DNA of 64,000 nucleotides, taken from the NCBI RefSeq assembly GCF_900406815.1, contig NZ_OVCN01000008.1, forward strand, positions 62,001 to 126,000. The letters are read 5' to 3'. Position 1 is the first letter of the stretch. The number at the start of each line of letters is the position of its first letter. This DNA is from Acinetobacter haemolyticus. GTDB taxonomy: Bacteria; Pseudomonadota; Gammaproteobacteria; Pseudomonadales; Moraxellaceae. The notes beneath the pieces were generated by a model, which saw only the letters and a program-made list of their open reading frames with translations, was not told where the DNA came from and did no database searches. This document shows, piece by piece, positions 9,763 to 18,613 of the stretch. Made by a program: the position numbers and the translations under genes.

Positions 9763-10665
9763 GTGAACTGGCTACAAATTCATATTACTGTTGATCAAAA
9801 TCAAGTTGAACTGTGCGAAACCCTACTTTTATCTTTAGGTGCAGTCAGCGTAACTTTAGATGATGCTGAAGATCAGGCTTTACTTGAACCGCTTCCAGGT
9901 GAAACCCCACTCTGGAATAAAGTTATCGTTACAGGTATTTACCAACAAGAAGAAGACGATCCAATTGATGTTGATCGCTTAGAAGCTTTTTTAAAGGCTC
10001 AACTCCCTGATGTACCTATGCGCCACGAAATTTTAGAAAACCAAGTTTGGGAACGCGCATGGATGGATTATTACGAACCGATTCAAATCGGTGAAAAATA
10101 TTGGATCGTACCAGAATGGTTAGAACCACCTGAAGCAGATGCAACCAATATTAAACTCGATCCAGGTTTGGCATTCGGTACAGGTAACCATGCAAGTACC
10201 TTTTTATGCTTACAATGGTTAGGTAGAACCGATGTAAAAGATAAAATTGTGATTGATTATGGTTGTGGTTCAGGCATTTTAGGTGTGGCTGCATTGTTAT
10301 TAGGTGCAAAAAAAGTCTATGCCACTGACATTGATCCACAAGCAGTATTAGCAACCAAGCAAAATGCTGAATTAAATGGCGTACTTGATCGTCTATTTGT
10401 TGGCTTACCTGAAGAGTTCGACCGTGAATTCAAGTCACAGCAAGCGGACGTGCTAGTCGCTAATATTTTAGCTGCTCCGTTAATGGCACTCGCGCCAGAA
10501 TTCTCAACTTTAATCAAAAGTGAGGGCGAGTTCGCATTAGCTGGTGTAATTGAAGAGCAAGTTGCTGATGTTTCTAGTGTTTACGCTGAATTTTTTGATA
10601 TATTAGAGATCGAAAAGCGTGAAGAAAACTGGTGCCGCATTTCAGGAAAACGAAAAACAATTTGA
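9763..10665 (+). CDS. prmA: Ribosomal protein L11 methyltransferase
   Basis: A SAM-dependent methyltransferase that trimethylates ribosomal protein L11. The SAM-binding motif is [18 protein letters not shown], and the family block [19 protein letters not shown] precedes it. I choose the GTG at 9763 (protein begins [12 protein letters not shown], 300 residues). An ATG at 9718 would add a 15-residue extension that PrmA proteins normally lack, and TTAGG lies at a good distance before the GTG. It is followed after 14 bases by the zinc-ribbon DUF3426 gene, probably in one operon. Confidence 0.96.
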   Translation: MNWLQIHITVDQNQVELCETLLLSLGAVSVTLDDAEDQALLEPLPGETPLWNKVIVTGIYQQEEDDPIDVDRLEAFLKAQLPDVPMRHEILENQVWERAWMDYYEPIQIGEKYWIVPEWLEPPEADATNIKLDPGLAFGTGNHASTFLCLQWLGRTDVKDKIVIDYGCGSGILGVAALLLGAKKVYATDIDPQAVLATKQNAELNGVLDRLFVGLPEEFDREFKSQQADVLVANILAAPLMALAPEFSTLIKSEGEFALAGVIEEQVADVSSVYAEFFDILEIEKREENWCRISGKRKTI

Positions 10666-10679
10666 GAACGCTATAACTT

Positions 10680-11546
10680 ATGAGTGAAAAACAAACCCGC
10701 TGCCCTAAATGCTCAACCGTGTATAAAGTGACCCTTTCACAACTCAGTGTTGCACAGGGCATGGTTTGTTGTCCGAAATGCGTCATTAATTTTAATGCAC
10801 TGACGAATCTTTTAGAGTCTCAGACAAACAAAACCATTCCGACGCCTACAAATCGTTCTTTATTTTCTTCAATTCAACCTGATAGCACTTTCGCCGAAAA
10901 GCAAATGCAAATATTAAGTATTTTTGATCAAAAAATTGAAAACTCTAATATTGATCTACTCACCTATCTCAACAACTTAAATTATTTTAATACTGAACCT
11001 GTTACAGCATTACCCAATCTAAATCTTTCAGAAGATATGCTCTTAATAGATGAAGAGACTGCAGATAAACAGCATGGTTGGCTCTATTACACCCTTTGGG
11101 GTATCGGCAACATCACTCTAATTTTAGTATTTGCCTTCCAAATTTTATGGTTTAACCCTAAGTTGATGCATGACAGCCCAGTTTTAAACCGTATCTTTAA
11201 TTCAGCATGTTCGATACTTACCTGTGAAGCAAGAGATACTCAGTATAAGTACTTAAATTTTGAGAAAGTAAATCTAAGACGTGCCGCTGAGCAAGATGGT
11301 ACACGTTTCTCAGGTATTATCATCAATCATAATAAGCATAGTATTTTGCTACCTTCTATACAGCTTGTATTAAAAGATAATGATGTTGTGATTTCTAGCA
11401 CCACACTTAAACCAGAAGACTATCTCGTGGATAGCTTAAAAACCATTCAACGCATTCCCTCAAACAGTCCATTTAAATTCGATTTTACTGTTCCAAAAAG
11501 CAGAAATAGTTTTACAAATTATAGTTTAGAAATTGTACAACCCTAA
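10680..11546 (+). CDS. Zinc-ribbon DUF3426 membrane protein
   Basis: A 288-residue protein with an N-terminal MJ0042-type zinc ribbon (Cys pairs CPKC at 8-11 and CPKC at 31-34). An acidic, low-complexity middle follows, then one transmembrane helix near residues 136-160 and a C-terminal DUF3426 periplasmic domain. Its biochemical role is unknown. Location between prmA and fis is common in Acinetobacter. The short gap to prmA indicates co-transcription. The topology suggests a cytoplasmic zinc ribbon linked through the inner membrane to a periplasmic sensor-like domain; that last point is inference. Confidence 0.85.
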   Translation: MSEKQTRCPKCSTVYKVTLSQLSVAQGMVCCPKCVINFNALTNLLESQTNKTIPTPTNRSLFSSIQPDSTFAEKQMQILSIFDQKIENSNIDLLTYLNNLNYFNTEPVTALPNLNLSEDMLLIDEETADKQHGWLYYTLWGIGNITLILVFAFQILWFNPKLMHDSPVLNRIFNSACSILTCEARDTQYKYLNFEKVNLRRAAEQDGTRFSGIIINHNKHSILLPSIQLVLKDNDVVISSTTLKPEDYLVDSLKTIQRIPSNSPFKFDFTVPKSRNSFTNYSLEIVQP

Positions 11547-11612
11547 AAATTAGAAAAAAGACAAAAAAAAATAAAAAAAATGCAGTTAATTTGCTCACTT
11601 TTTCGCTGACAG

Positions 11613-11621
11613 TGGTATGAT
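11613..11621 (+). promoter_or_regulatory. Extended -10 promoter upstream of fis leader
   Basis: TGG-TATGAT forms an extended -10 element, followed by a GC-rich discriminator (ACGCGCC) of the kind seen at growth-rate and stringently controlled promoters. The expected start is near 11628. No good -35 is visible at 17 bases. Confidence 0.5.
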
Positions 11622-11684
11622 ACGCGCCACGAAAGCTTTAACCCACTTACTCCTCGTATTTCACAGACAAAAAATCGTTAAACG

Positions 11685-11730
11685 AACTGTGCTTCTACCT
11701 TATAAGCGCATAGTTGGTTTTTTTGTTTTT
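11685..11730 (+). terminator. Terminator-like hairpin 1 in fis leader
   Basis: AACTGTGC pairs with GCATAGTT (8 bp, one G-U) around a 15-base loop, followed by GG and a long T run interrupted by one G. A transcript from near 11628 would be about 100 bases. Confidence 0.6.
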
Positions 11731-11740
11731 GAAAGTAGGT

Positions 11741-11777
11741 CGTAACAAATATTTAACTATTGTTACGCTTATTTTTT
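11741..11777 (+). terminator. Terminator-like hairpin 2 in fis leader
   Basis: CGTAACAA and TTGTTACG form a perfect 8-bp stem with an 11-base loop, followed by CTTATTTTTT. Confidence 0.65.
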
Positions 11778-11921
11778 ACACAATTCGAGGATTTGTGGCA
11801 AGCTAATAGTTCCTTTGTTTTAGAGTCACTGTTTTAGGATCTAAAACGGGGCTCAATAATTTTAGACCACATTTATATATCACTTTACCCAAGTGATATT
11901 TGATTTTTCGGATTAACACGC

Positions 11922-12191
11922 ATGAATAGCAAATCTCCTATTTTTACGGCTCAATCTGATGTCGCTCTTCGCATCCACGTAGATCGCGCAGTTCGTCATT
12001 ATTTTGCACAATTGCAAGGTGAGCAACCATCTCAAGTGTATGACATGGTTCTAGCAGAAATGGAGAAACCTCTTTTGTCTGTGGTCTTAGAATATACTCG
12101 TGGCAACCAAACGCGTGCTGCTGAGATTCTAGGTCTTAACCGTGGAACTTTACGTAAAAAGTTAAAAGCTCACGGTTTAATGAGTGAATAA
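11922..12191 (+). CDS. fis: DNA-binding nucleoid protein Fis
   Basis: An 89-residue homolog of Fis, the homodimeric DNA-bending protein that activates rRNA promoters and shapes the nucleoid in fast growth. The C-terminal helix-turn-helix is unmistakable: [20 protein letters not shown] followed by LKAHGLMSE. It is slightly shorter than the 98-residue E. coli protein, with the difference at the N-terminus. In E. coli fis follows dusB; here it sits between the prmA operon and purH. The long structured leader upstream suggests RNA-level control. Confidence 0.97.
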   Translation: MNSKSPIFTAQSDVALRIHVDRAVRHYFAQLQGEQPSQVYDMVLAEMEKPLLSVVLEYTRGNQTRAAEILGLNRGTLRKKLKAHGLMSE

Positions 12192-12196
12192 TTGAT

Positions 12197-12226
12197 AAAA
12201 TGCTCACGTTCTCGTGGGCATTTTTT
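12197..12226 (+). terminator. Intrinsic terminator after fis
   Basis: AATGCTCACG pairs with CGTGGGCATT (one wobble pair) around TTCT, followed by T residues. Confidence 0.8.
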
Positions 12227-12273
12227 ATGCCTATTTGTTTTAATCTGTAGACTTCAAACTGTTGACTTAAATC

Positions 12274-13848
12274 ATGACTATCAAACGTGCGTTAATCTCT
12301 GTTTCAGACAAAACTGGAATCGTTGAATTTGCTCAAAATCTTGCAGCTCTCGGGGTAGAAATTTTATCTACAGGCGGTACTTATAAGTTGCTTAAAGACA
12401 ACAATATCGCTGTAGTAGAAGTTTCTGAATATACAGGTTTTCCTGAAATGATGGATGGTCGTGTAAAAACACTTCATCCAAAAATTCATGGTGGCATCTT
12501 AGCTCGTCGTGGTCTGGACGAAGCTGTTATGCAAGAACACAACATTGATCCGATTGATCTAGTGATTGTGAACCTTTATCCATTTGCTGAAACTGTAGCT
12601 AAACCAAACTGCTCTCTTGCTGATGCGATTGAAAATATCGATATCGGTGGTCCAACCATGGTTCGTGCAGCAGCGAAAAACCATGCTTCTGTGGGTATTA
12701 TCGTCAATGCATCTGACTATGAGACTGTTGTTGCTGAGTTAAAGCAAAATGGTTCACTATCATACGAGACTCGTTTCGATTTAGCAGTGAAAGCATTTGA
12801 GCATACTGCGCAATATGATGGCATGATTGCTTCTTATTTAGGTGCACGTGTAGGTAAAGCTGAAGGCGAAGCAGATTTATTCCCTCGCACTTTCAACACA
12901 CAACTCAATAAATCACAAGATTTACGTTACGGCGAAAATCCACACCAAAATGCTGCATTCTATGTAGAAGCAAATGCTAAAGAAGCATCGGTTTCTACCG
13001 CAAAACAATTACAAGGCAAAGAATTGTCTTATAACAACATTGCTGACACAGATGCTGCCCTTGAGTGTGTTAAATCATTTGCAAAACCAGCTTGTGTCAT
13101 CGTAAAACATGCGAACCCTTGTGGTGTTGCCGTTTCTTTAGATGGCATCAAAGCTGCTTATGATCTTGCTTACGCAACAGATCCAGAGTCTGCATTTGGC
13201 GGCATCATCGCATTTAACCGCGAATTAGATGTGGCTACTGCTCAAGCGATTGTCGATCGTCAATTCGTTGAAGTAATCATTGCGCCAAGCATTGCTGATG
13301 GTGTACTTGAAGTTACTGGCGCGAAGAAAAATGTTCGTGTTTTAGTATGTGGTGAATTACCTGCAATTGACGCACGTGCTCCACAACTTGACTATAAACG
13401 CGTTAACGGTGGCTTACTTGTTCAAGATCAAGATTTGGGCATGATCACTAAAGATGACCTAAAGGTTGTGACCAAGCGTGCACCAACGGAACAAGAAATT
13501 GATGACATGATCTTTGCTTGGAAAGTGGCAAAATACGTGAAATCAAATGCGATTGTGTATGCTAAAAACCGTCAAACCATTGGTGTAGGCGCAGGTCAAA
13601 TGAGTCGTGTGAACTCGGCTCGTATTGCAGCGATCAAAGCTGAACATGCAGGTTTAGTAGTTGAAGGTGCGGTGATGGCATCTGATGCATTCTTCCCGTT
13701 CCGTGATGGGATTGATAACGCTGCTAAAGCAGGTATCAAATGTATCATCCAACCAGGCGGTTCAATGCGTGACGAAGAAACAATTGCTGCAGCTGATGAA
13801 GCCGGTATTGCAATGGTCTTCACGGGTATGCGTCATTTCCGTCACTAA
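12274..13848 (+). CDS. purH: Bifunctional AICAR transformylase/IMP cyclohydrolase
   Basis: A full-length (524 aa) enzyme for the last two steps of IMP synthesis. The N-terminal MGS-like IMP cyclohydrolase domain (about 1-150) begins [17 protein letters not shown] and contains STGGTYKLL and [16 protein letters not shown]. The C-terminal AICAR formyltransferase domain contains [26 protein letters not shown] and [11 protein letters not shown]. Purine genes purH and purD are adjacent on the same strand, separated by about 170 bases that carry an inverted-repeat element. Confidence 0.98.
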   Translation: MTIKRALISVSDKTGIVEFAQNLAALGVEILSTGGTYKLLKDNNIAVVEVSEYTGFPEMMDGRVKTLHPKIHGGILARRGLDEAVMQEHNIDPIDLVIVNLYPFAETVAKPNCSLADAIENIDIGGPTMVRAAAKNHASVGIIVNASDYETVVAELKQNGSLSYETRFDLAVKAFEHTAQYDGMIASYLGARVGKAEGEADLFPRTFNTQLNKSQDLRYGENPHQNAAFYVEANAKEASVSTAKQLQGKELSYNNIADTDAALECVKSFAKPACVIVKHANPCGVAVSLDGIKAAYDLAYATDPESAFGGIIAFNRELDVATAQAIVDRQFVEVIIAPSIADGVLEVTGAKKNVRVLVCGELPAIDARAPQLDYKRVNGGLLVQDQDLGMITKDDLKVVTKRAPTEQEIDDMIFAWKVAKYVKSNAIVYAKNRQTIGVGAGQMSRVNSARIAAIKAEHAGLVVEGAVMASDAFFPFRDGIDNAAKAGIKCIIQPGGSMRDEETIAAADEAGIAMVFTGMRHFRH

Positions 13849-13870
13849 ATGAATTGAGTCTCTAGCGCAA

Positions 13871-13965
13871 ATCCCCCTAAATCCCCCTTTATAAAAAGGG
13901 GGACTTACTTTTAAAAGCATGTTCTTCTCTTTCTCAAAGAAGGACTTGAGGGAGATTCAAGGGGA
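13871..13965. repeat. Palindromic C/G-rich intergenic repeat between purH and purD
   Basis: The element has outer imperfect inverted arms (13872-13888 and 13949-13965, about 13 of 17 bases matching) made of CCCC/AAATC-type runs. Inside it is a perfect 9-bp hairpin, TCCCCCTTT/AAAGGGGGA, at 13882-13903 with loop ATAA. This is the look of a small dispersed palindromic repeat. The inner hairpin may also weaken transcription from purH into purD. No second copy was noticed in this window. Confidence 0.5.
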
Positions 13966-14021
13966 CTTTTTTATTCTGAACAGGTATATTCTTAAATACG
14001 GAAAAAGGAAATAACTTAATA

Positions 14022-15308
14022 ATGAATATTTTAGTTTTGGGTAGCGGTGGCCGTGAACATGCACTTGCATGGAAAATCGCACAAGATGAGAAAGTTGCTA
14101 AAGTTTTCGTTGCACCCGGCAATGCAGGTACAGCAACTGAAGACAAATGTGAAAATATTAACCTCGATATTTTAGACAACCCTGCAATTATTTCGTTTGC
14201 ACAAGCAAATGATGTTGCTCTCGTAATCGTGGGTCCTGAAGCACCTTTAGTTAATGGTGTCGTTGATGCTGCACGTGAAGCTGGCTTAAAAATTTGGGGG
14301 CCAACTCAATATGCGGCTCAGCTTGAAGGTTCAAAAGCATTTGCGAAGCATTTCTTAAAACGCCATAACATTCCTACAGCTTTCTATGACGTATTTACTG
14401 AAGTTGATGCTGCAAAAGCTTATGTTGAGAAAAATGGTGCGCCGATTGTGATCAAGGCAGACGGTCTTGCTGCGGGTAAAGGCGTTATCGTTGCAATGAC
14501 CAACGAAGAAGCTTTTGCTGCAATCGATGACATGTTGGCGGGCAATAAGTTCGGTGATGCTGGATCACGTGTGGTGATTGAGCAATTCTTAGCTGGCGAA
14601 GAAGCAAGCTTCATTTGCATGATTGATGGTAAAAATATTTTACCAATGGCAACTTCACAAGATCATAAACGTATCTTTGAGGGTGACCAAGGACCGAATA
14701 CTGGCGGTATGGGTGCGTATTCCCCTGCTCCAGTTGTTACACCAGAAGTTTTTGAACGTGTCATGAATGAAGTGATGCGCCCAACAGTAGATGGTATGGC
14801 AGCAGATGGTCATGTATATACGGGTTTCTTGTATGCAGGTCTTATGATTGATGACGAAGGACAACCCCGTGTTATCGAATTTAACTGTCGATTTGGTGAT
14901 CCTGAAACTCAACCAATCATGATGCGCTTAAAATCTTCTTTGGTTGATCTGGTTGAGGCTGGCATTGAAGGTAACTTACCAAGCGAAGCTGAATGGGATG
15001 ACCGTAAATCAATTGGTATCGTACTTGCTGCAGAAGGATATCCTGAAACTGTTCGTAAAGGTGATGTCATTTCGGGTATTGGTCAATCTCCTGAAGATAC
15101 CAAAATCTTTCATGCTGGAACCGCAATGACTGATGATGGTCATATTGTTACCGCAGGCGGTCGCGTTCTTTGCGTAACAGCATTAGGTGATACTGTACTG
15201 GAAGCTCAGATCAATTCATTAGAAGTATGTGGTCAAGTGACTTTTACAGGTATGCAATATCGTAGTGATATTGGTTATCGTGCAATTGCTCGCGAAAAAG
15301 CCGAATAA
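14022..15308 (+). CDS. purD: Phosphoribosylamine-glycine ligase
   Basis: A 428-residue GAR synthetase (second step of purine synthesis; ATP, glycine and phosphoribosylamine to GAR). It is an ATP-grasp enzyme: N-terminal MNILVLGSGGREHALAWKIA, ATP-binding GAPIVIKADGLAAGKGVIVA, and GDQGPNTGGMGAYSPAP and FNCRFGDPETQP near the active site. Length matches the family. It lies downstream of purH and ends at a strong terminator. Confidence 0.98.
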   Translation: MNILVLGSGGREHALAWKIAQDEKVAKVFVAPGNAGTATEDKCENINLDILDNPAIISFAQANDVALVIVGPEAPLVNGVVDAAREAGLKIWGPTQYAAQLEGSKAFAKHFLKRHNIPTAFYDVFTEVDAAKAYVEKNGAPIVIKADGLAAGKGVIVAMTNEEAFAAIDDMLAGNKFGDAGSRVVIEQFLAGEEASFICMIDGKNILPMATSQDHKRIFEGDQGPNTGGMGAYSPAPVVTPEVFERVMNEVMRPTVDGMAADGHVYTGFLYAGLMIDDEGQPRVIEFNCRFGDPETQPIMMRLKSSLVDLVEAGIEGNLPSEAEWDDRKSIGIVLAAEGYPETVRKGDVISGIGQSPEDTKIFHAGTAMTDDGHIVTAGGRVLCVTALGDTVLEAQINSLEVCGQVTFTGMQYRSDIGYRAIAREKAE

Positions 15309-15322
15309 TTTATTGTGTAAAC

Positions 15323-15347
15323 AAGCCTTCTTCGGAAGGCTTTTTTA
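15323..15347 (+). terminator. Intrinsic terminator after purD
   Basis: AAGCCTTC and GAAGGCTT pair around a TTCG tetraloop, followed by T residues. Confidence 0.9.
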
Positions 15348-15910
15348 TTCCTGAAATACAATCAATCCGTCTCCTTTATTCAATTTACATATATAGAGTT
15401 CAGAAAAATATATATTATTTATTTAGACAAAATCACCAATCAAACATTTGTAAAAATCTATAAAACTATCATTTATTTACATTTACTATGCACATAATTC
15501 TTTTAGATAATCAGATGCTTATACTCATGAGTATTAAGCAGACTACTATAACCCTAGCTAAAATATTGCTATGATTGGCACAATTTTAGATGTTGTTTTT
15601 ATGTTAAAGGTAAATATTTTATGATCATTATCAAATGATTAAACTATTTTACCGCATCAACCAAAAATCAGCAGCTAGACCAATATCTGATTTGAAAAGA
15701 TGTGAATGGATGTCTGCATTATTTAATGATTCCAAATAAGCACATGAATGTTCACTTATTTTCCTTAAAATCATGGAATCATAATGGCGAATTCCAAAGA
15801 AATAATTCATGTGATTATTTCCATGTAACGCCAGTTTGCATCCTCAAAGTGTTTACATCAATGCGAGAATAAAATTAATTTCTCTGCATTATTTTGGTTA
15901 GGATTTTTAC
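15348..15910. other. Long AT-rich intergenic region upstream of metQ
   Basis: About 560 bases with no convincing gene. A perfect 14-bp palindrome (ATACTCATGAGTAT) is centred near 15527 and could be an operator. An imperfect AATAATTC-type inverted repeat lies at 15801-15819. I looked for a SAM riboswitch before this methionine importer and saw none. Confidence 0.5.
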
Positions 15911-16783
15911 ATGAAAAAGCTGATTAGCCTTTTTTTAAGTGTATCAGTGTTGTTGCTTGCAGCATGCAGCAAACAGCCAGATAACACGACTGAACAGAAC
16001 AAAGATGCTAGCGCATTACAAACTGTTGTTATTGCTTCTACAGGTTCTGATGCTGATATTTGGCGTCATATTGCAAGCTTACCTGAAACCGAAGCTGCTG
16101 GACTAAAACTTCAAATTAAAAATTTTACTGACTATGTTGCAATGAACACCGCTGTTGCAAATAAAGAAGTCGATTTAAATGCCTTTCAATCTTATGCGTA
16201 TTTAGTTGCGTTCAATGCAGCGAATAAAGACAAAATTGCGCCAGTCTCTACGACTTATTTAGAACCAATGGGTATCTATTCAAGCAAAGTAAAGAAAATT
16301 GAAGAATTTGCAAACGGTGCAACAATTGCAATTCCTAATGATGGAGCGAACGAATCTCGTGCCTTATTACTTTTACAAAGTGCTGGTTTAATTAAATTAA
16401 AAGCAGACTTTGATCCTGTGAAAGGTACCCCTGCCGATGTGACTGAAAATCCAAAGAACATTGTGATCAAACCGATTCAAATGGCCACAGCTGTACGTGT
16501 TAAAGATGAGGTAGATGCGATTTTATTGGGTAATACCCTTGCAATGGAAGGTGGTCTAAACGTTCTTAAAGATGCAATCTTCTATGAGCCAATTGATCAA
16601 AGCACCAAGTTAAACGTCAATGTTCTAGCAACGGCTGAATCTCGCAAAGATGATCCTGTTTTACAAAAAGTCGGTGCGCTTTATCACACTGAAGCAGTAA
16701 AACAATATGTACAAGAACATTTTGCTGGTACAAAAGTTGATGTAAATAAACCAATCAGCTATCTCACTGATGAGAATCCGTAA
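15911..16783 (+). CDS. metQ: Methionine ABC transporter substrate-binding lipoprotein
   Basis: A 290-residue lipoprotein of the NlpA/MetQ family that captures methionine in the periplasm. The signal peptide has lipobox LLAAC (Cys about residue 19). Family features include IASTGSDADIWRHIA near the mature N-terminus, KNFTDYVAMNTAVANKEVD and NAFQSYAYLVAFN, the DxNxFQ-type ligand region. It is upstream of metN and metI, the reverse of the E. coli order, and a terminator-like hairpin separates it from metN. Such an arrangement would let the binding protein be made in excess. Confidence 0.94.
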   Translation: MKKLISLFLSVSVLLLAACSKQPDNTTEQNKDASALQTVVIASTGSDADIWRHIASLPETEAAGLKLQIKNFTDYVAMNTAVANKEVDLNAFQSYAYLVAFNAANKDKIAPVSTTYLEPMGIYSSKVKKIEEFANGATIAIPNDGANESRALLLLQSAGLIKLKADFDPVKGTPADVTENPKNIVIKPIQMATAVRVKDEVDAILLGNTLAMEGGLNVLKDAIFYEPIDQSTKLNVNVLATAESRKDDPVLQKVGALYHTEAVKQYVQEHFAGTKVDVNKPISYLTDENP

Positions 16784-16798
16784 TATACTTTTCTCCAC

Positions 16799-16832
16799 AA
16801 AACAGGCAAAGTGATTTTGCCTGTTTTTCTTT
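16799..16832 (+). terminator. Intrinsic terminator between metQ and metN
   Basis: AACAGGCAAA pairs with TTTGCCTGTT (with the A run and T run extending it) around a GTGA-type loop, followed by a T-rich tail. Confidence 0.8.
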
Positions 16833-16851
16833 TCTGCTTAGTATTGACGAT

Positions 16852-17877
16852 ATGATCCAATTTAAAAATATTTCCAAACACTATCAGCTCAAAGGTCAAA
16901 TGATCACTGCGCTGGATCAAATCAACTTAGAGATCCCGGATGGCAGCATTTTTGGCATTATCGGCTATAGTGGCGCAGGTAAAAGTACCTTAATTCGTTT
17001 GATTAATTTACTTGAGCGTCCGACTCAGGGACAAGTCATGATTAATCAAAAAGACTTTACTGCAATGGATGCGTCTACACTTCGTCGAGAACGTGCAAAT
17101 ATTGGCATGATTTTTCAGCACTTTAATTTATTGAAGACCAAAACAGTGGCCGAAAACATTGAAATGCCGCTTAAATTGTTAGGTCATAGCAAAGCCGAAC
17201 GTGAAAAACGTCTTGCAGAGTTGCTGGATTTTATCGATCTAAAACATAAAAAAGATGCTTACCCAGATGAACTTTCAGGTGGTCAAAAGCAACGTGTAGG
17301 TATTGCGCGTGCGCTTGCAAATCATCCTAAGATTTTGCTGTGTGATGAGGCAACGTCTGCATTGGATCCTCAAACTACACAATCCGTTTTAGCATTATTA
17401 AAAAAAATTAATCAAGAACAAAACATCACCATTGTGATGGTGACACATGAAATGGATGTGATTGAATCTATCTGTGACTATGTTGCCGTTATGGAAGCAG
17501 GCAAAGTCATTGAGACAGGTCGCACCTTAGATATATTTAGTCAACCACAACACCCCACCACCAAGACATTTATCCAAACAGTATTGCAGCAACAATTGCC
17601 GATCAATATCTTAAATAATCTTGAACACAAACATCATAATAGTATCTATAACCTTCAATTTTTAGGTACATCAGCCCAAGAAACCGTCATTCAATCCGTG
17701 ATTAAGCAATTTGATATTAGTTTGAATATTTTGTTTGCCAACATGACTGAAATTAATGGCACTGTCATTGGTCAAATGTTTATCCAACTTTTAGGTGACC
17801 CAAAGATCATTCAGGAAGCGATTCAATTCCTAGACAGTCAAGGAGTGAAGGTTGAGCAGTCAGGAGTAAGCCAATGA
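16852..17877 (+). CDS. metN: Methionine ABC transporter ATP-binding protein
   Basis: A 341-residue ABC ATPase. Walker A is GYSGAGKST, the signature is LSGGQKQRVGIARAL, and Walker B is ILLCDEATSALDP, followed by the switch histidine VTHEMD. The C-terminal ~90 residues match the NIL regulatory domain that binds methionine and inhibits the transporter. The stop codon overlaps the metI start (ATGA at 17874), which indicates translational coupling. Confidence 0.97.
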   Translation: MIQFKNISKHYQLKGQMITALDQINLEIPDGSIFGIIGYSGAGKSTLIRLINLLERPTQGQVMINQKDFTAMDASTLRRERANIGMIFQHFNLLKTKTVAENIEMPLKLLGHSKAEREKRLAELLDFIDLKHKKDAYPDELSGGQKQRVGIARALANHPKILLCDEATSALDPQTTQSVLALLKKINQEQNITIVMVTHEMDVIESICDYVAVMEAGKVIETGRTLDIFSQPQHPTTKTFIQTVLQQQLPINILNNLEHKHHNSIYNLQFLGTSAQETVIQSVIKQFDISLNILFANMTEINGTVIGQMFIQLLGDPKIIQEAIQFLDSQGVKVEQSGVSQ

Positions 17878-18569
17878 GAGATTTTATTGTGCAATGGCTG
17901 ACTGAAATCACAGCTCCATTTTGGCAAAGCTCACTTTCCATTGATCAATTTGTAACGGCACTCGAAGAAACCTTACAAATGGTTTTCTTTGCATTACTGT
18001 TCGGATGCATTTGGGGGTTTATTCAAGGTATTACGTTGGTCGTCACACGAAATGGTGGGATTTTACAAAATCGTGCGATTTACTACGCGCTGAACCCAAT
18101 TGTGAATGCTCTACGTTCAATCCCATTTATCATTTTACTCATTGCGGTGATTCCATTTACAAAGCTTTTGGTTGGCACCTCGATTGGAACGTGGGCCGCT
18201 ATCGTACCATTAACCATTTATGTGGGACCTTATCTCGGTCGACTTATCGAAACCTCTTTGCTTGAAGTAAATGAAGGTATTATTGAGTCTGCCCAAGCGA
18301 TGGGTGCGAGTCCTTGGCAAATTGTATTCAAATTTATCGTGCCTGAAGCACGTAGCTCTCTCATTCTCAATCTCACCACAGGTACCATTTCATTAATTGG
18401 TGCAACTGCGATGGCGGGTGCTGTAGGTGCAGGTGGAATTGGTGATCTTGCGATATCTTATGGCTATCAGCGTTTTGATAGTAGTGTGGTCATCCTGACT
18501 GTCATTGTACTTTTATTGTTGGTTCAGTTTGTACAATCCTTAGGGGAATGGTTAGCAAAATTACGCTAG
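17874..18569 (+). CDS. metI: Methionine ABC transporter permease
   Basis: A 231-residue inner-membrane permease of the MetI family with about five hydrophobic helices. The conserved cytoplasmic EAA loop, which docks on the ATPase, reads GIIESAQAMGASPWQIVFKF. The run AGAVGAGGIGDLAISYGYQR near the C-terminus is a family signature. It starts inside the metN stop codon and is followed by a strong terminator. Confidence 0.97.
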   Translation: MRDFIVQWLTEITAPFWQSSLSIDQFVTALEETLQMVFFALLFGCIWGFIQGITLVVTRNGGILQNRAIYYALNPIVNALRSIPFIILLIAVIPFTKLLVGTSIGTWAAIVPLTIYVGPYLGRLIETSLLEVNEGIIESAQAMGASPWQIVFKFIVPEARSSLILNLTTGTISLIGATAMAGAVGAGGIGDLAISYGYQRFDSSVVILTVIVLLLLVQFVQSLGEWLAKLR

Positions 18570-18580
18570 ACTTCAAATTC

Positions 18581-18609
18581 AATGCTCTCCTCGTGAGAGC
18601 ATTTTTTTT
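18581..18609 (+). terminator. Intrinsic terminator after metI
   Basis: AATGCTCTC and GAGAGCATT form a 9-bp stem with loop CTCGT, followed by eight T. Confidence 0.9.
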
Positions 18610-18613
18610 GAAA

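Larger units (their letters stand above)
11628..11921 (+). promoter_or_regulatory. Structured fis leader, possible small RNA
   Basis: About 294 bases without a coding frame of note, between the putative promoter and the fis start codon. It holds four hairpins: 11685-11715, 11741-11767, 11817-11847 (8 bp, GTTTTAGA/TCTAAAAC) and 11877-11899 (9 bp, ATATCACTT/AAGTGATAT). The first two are each followed by T runs and look like intrinsic terminators. The region could be an attenuated leader or a short independent RNA followed by a separate fis promoter. Confidence 0.5.

Noticed and set aside
15348-15910. Possible SAM riboswitch before metQ
   Set aside because: I searched by eye for SAM-I, SAM-II and SAH-like cores and found no matching conserved segments or pairing scheme.
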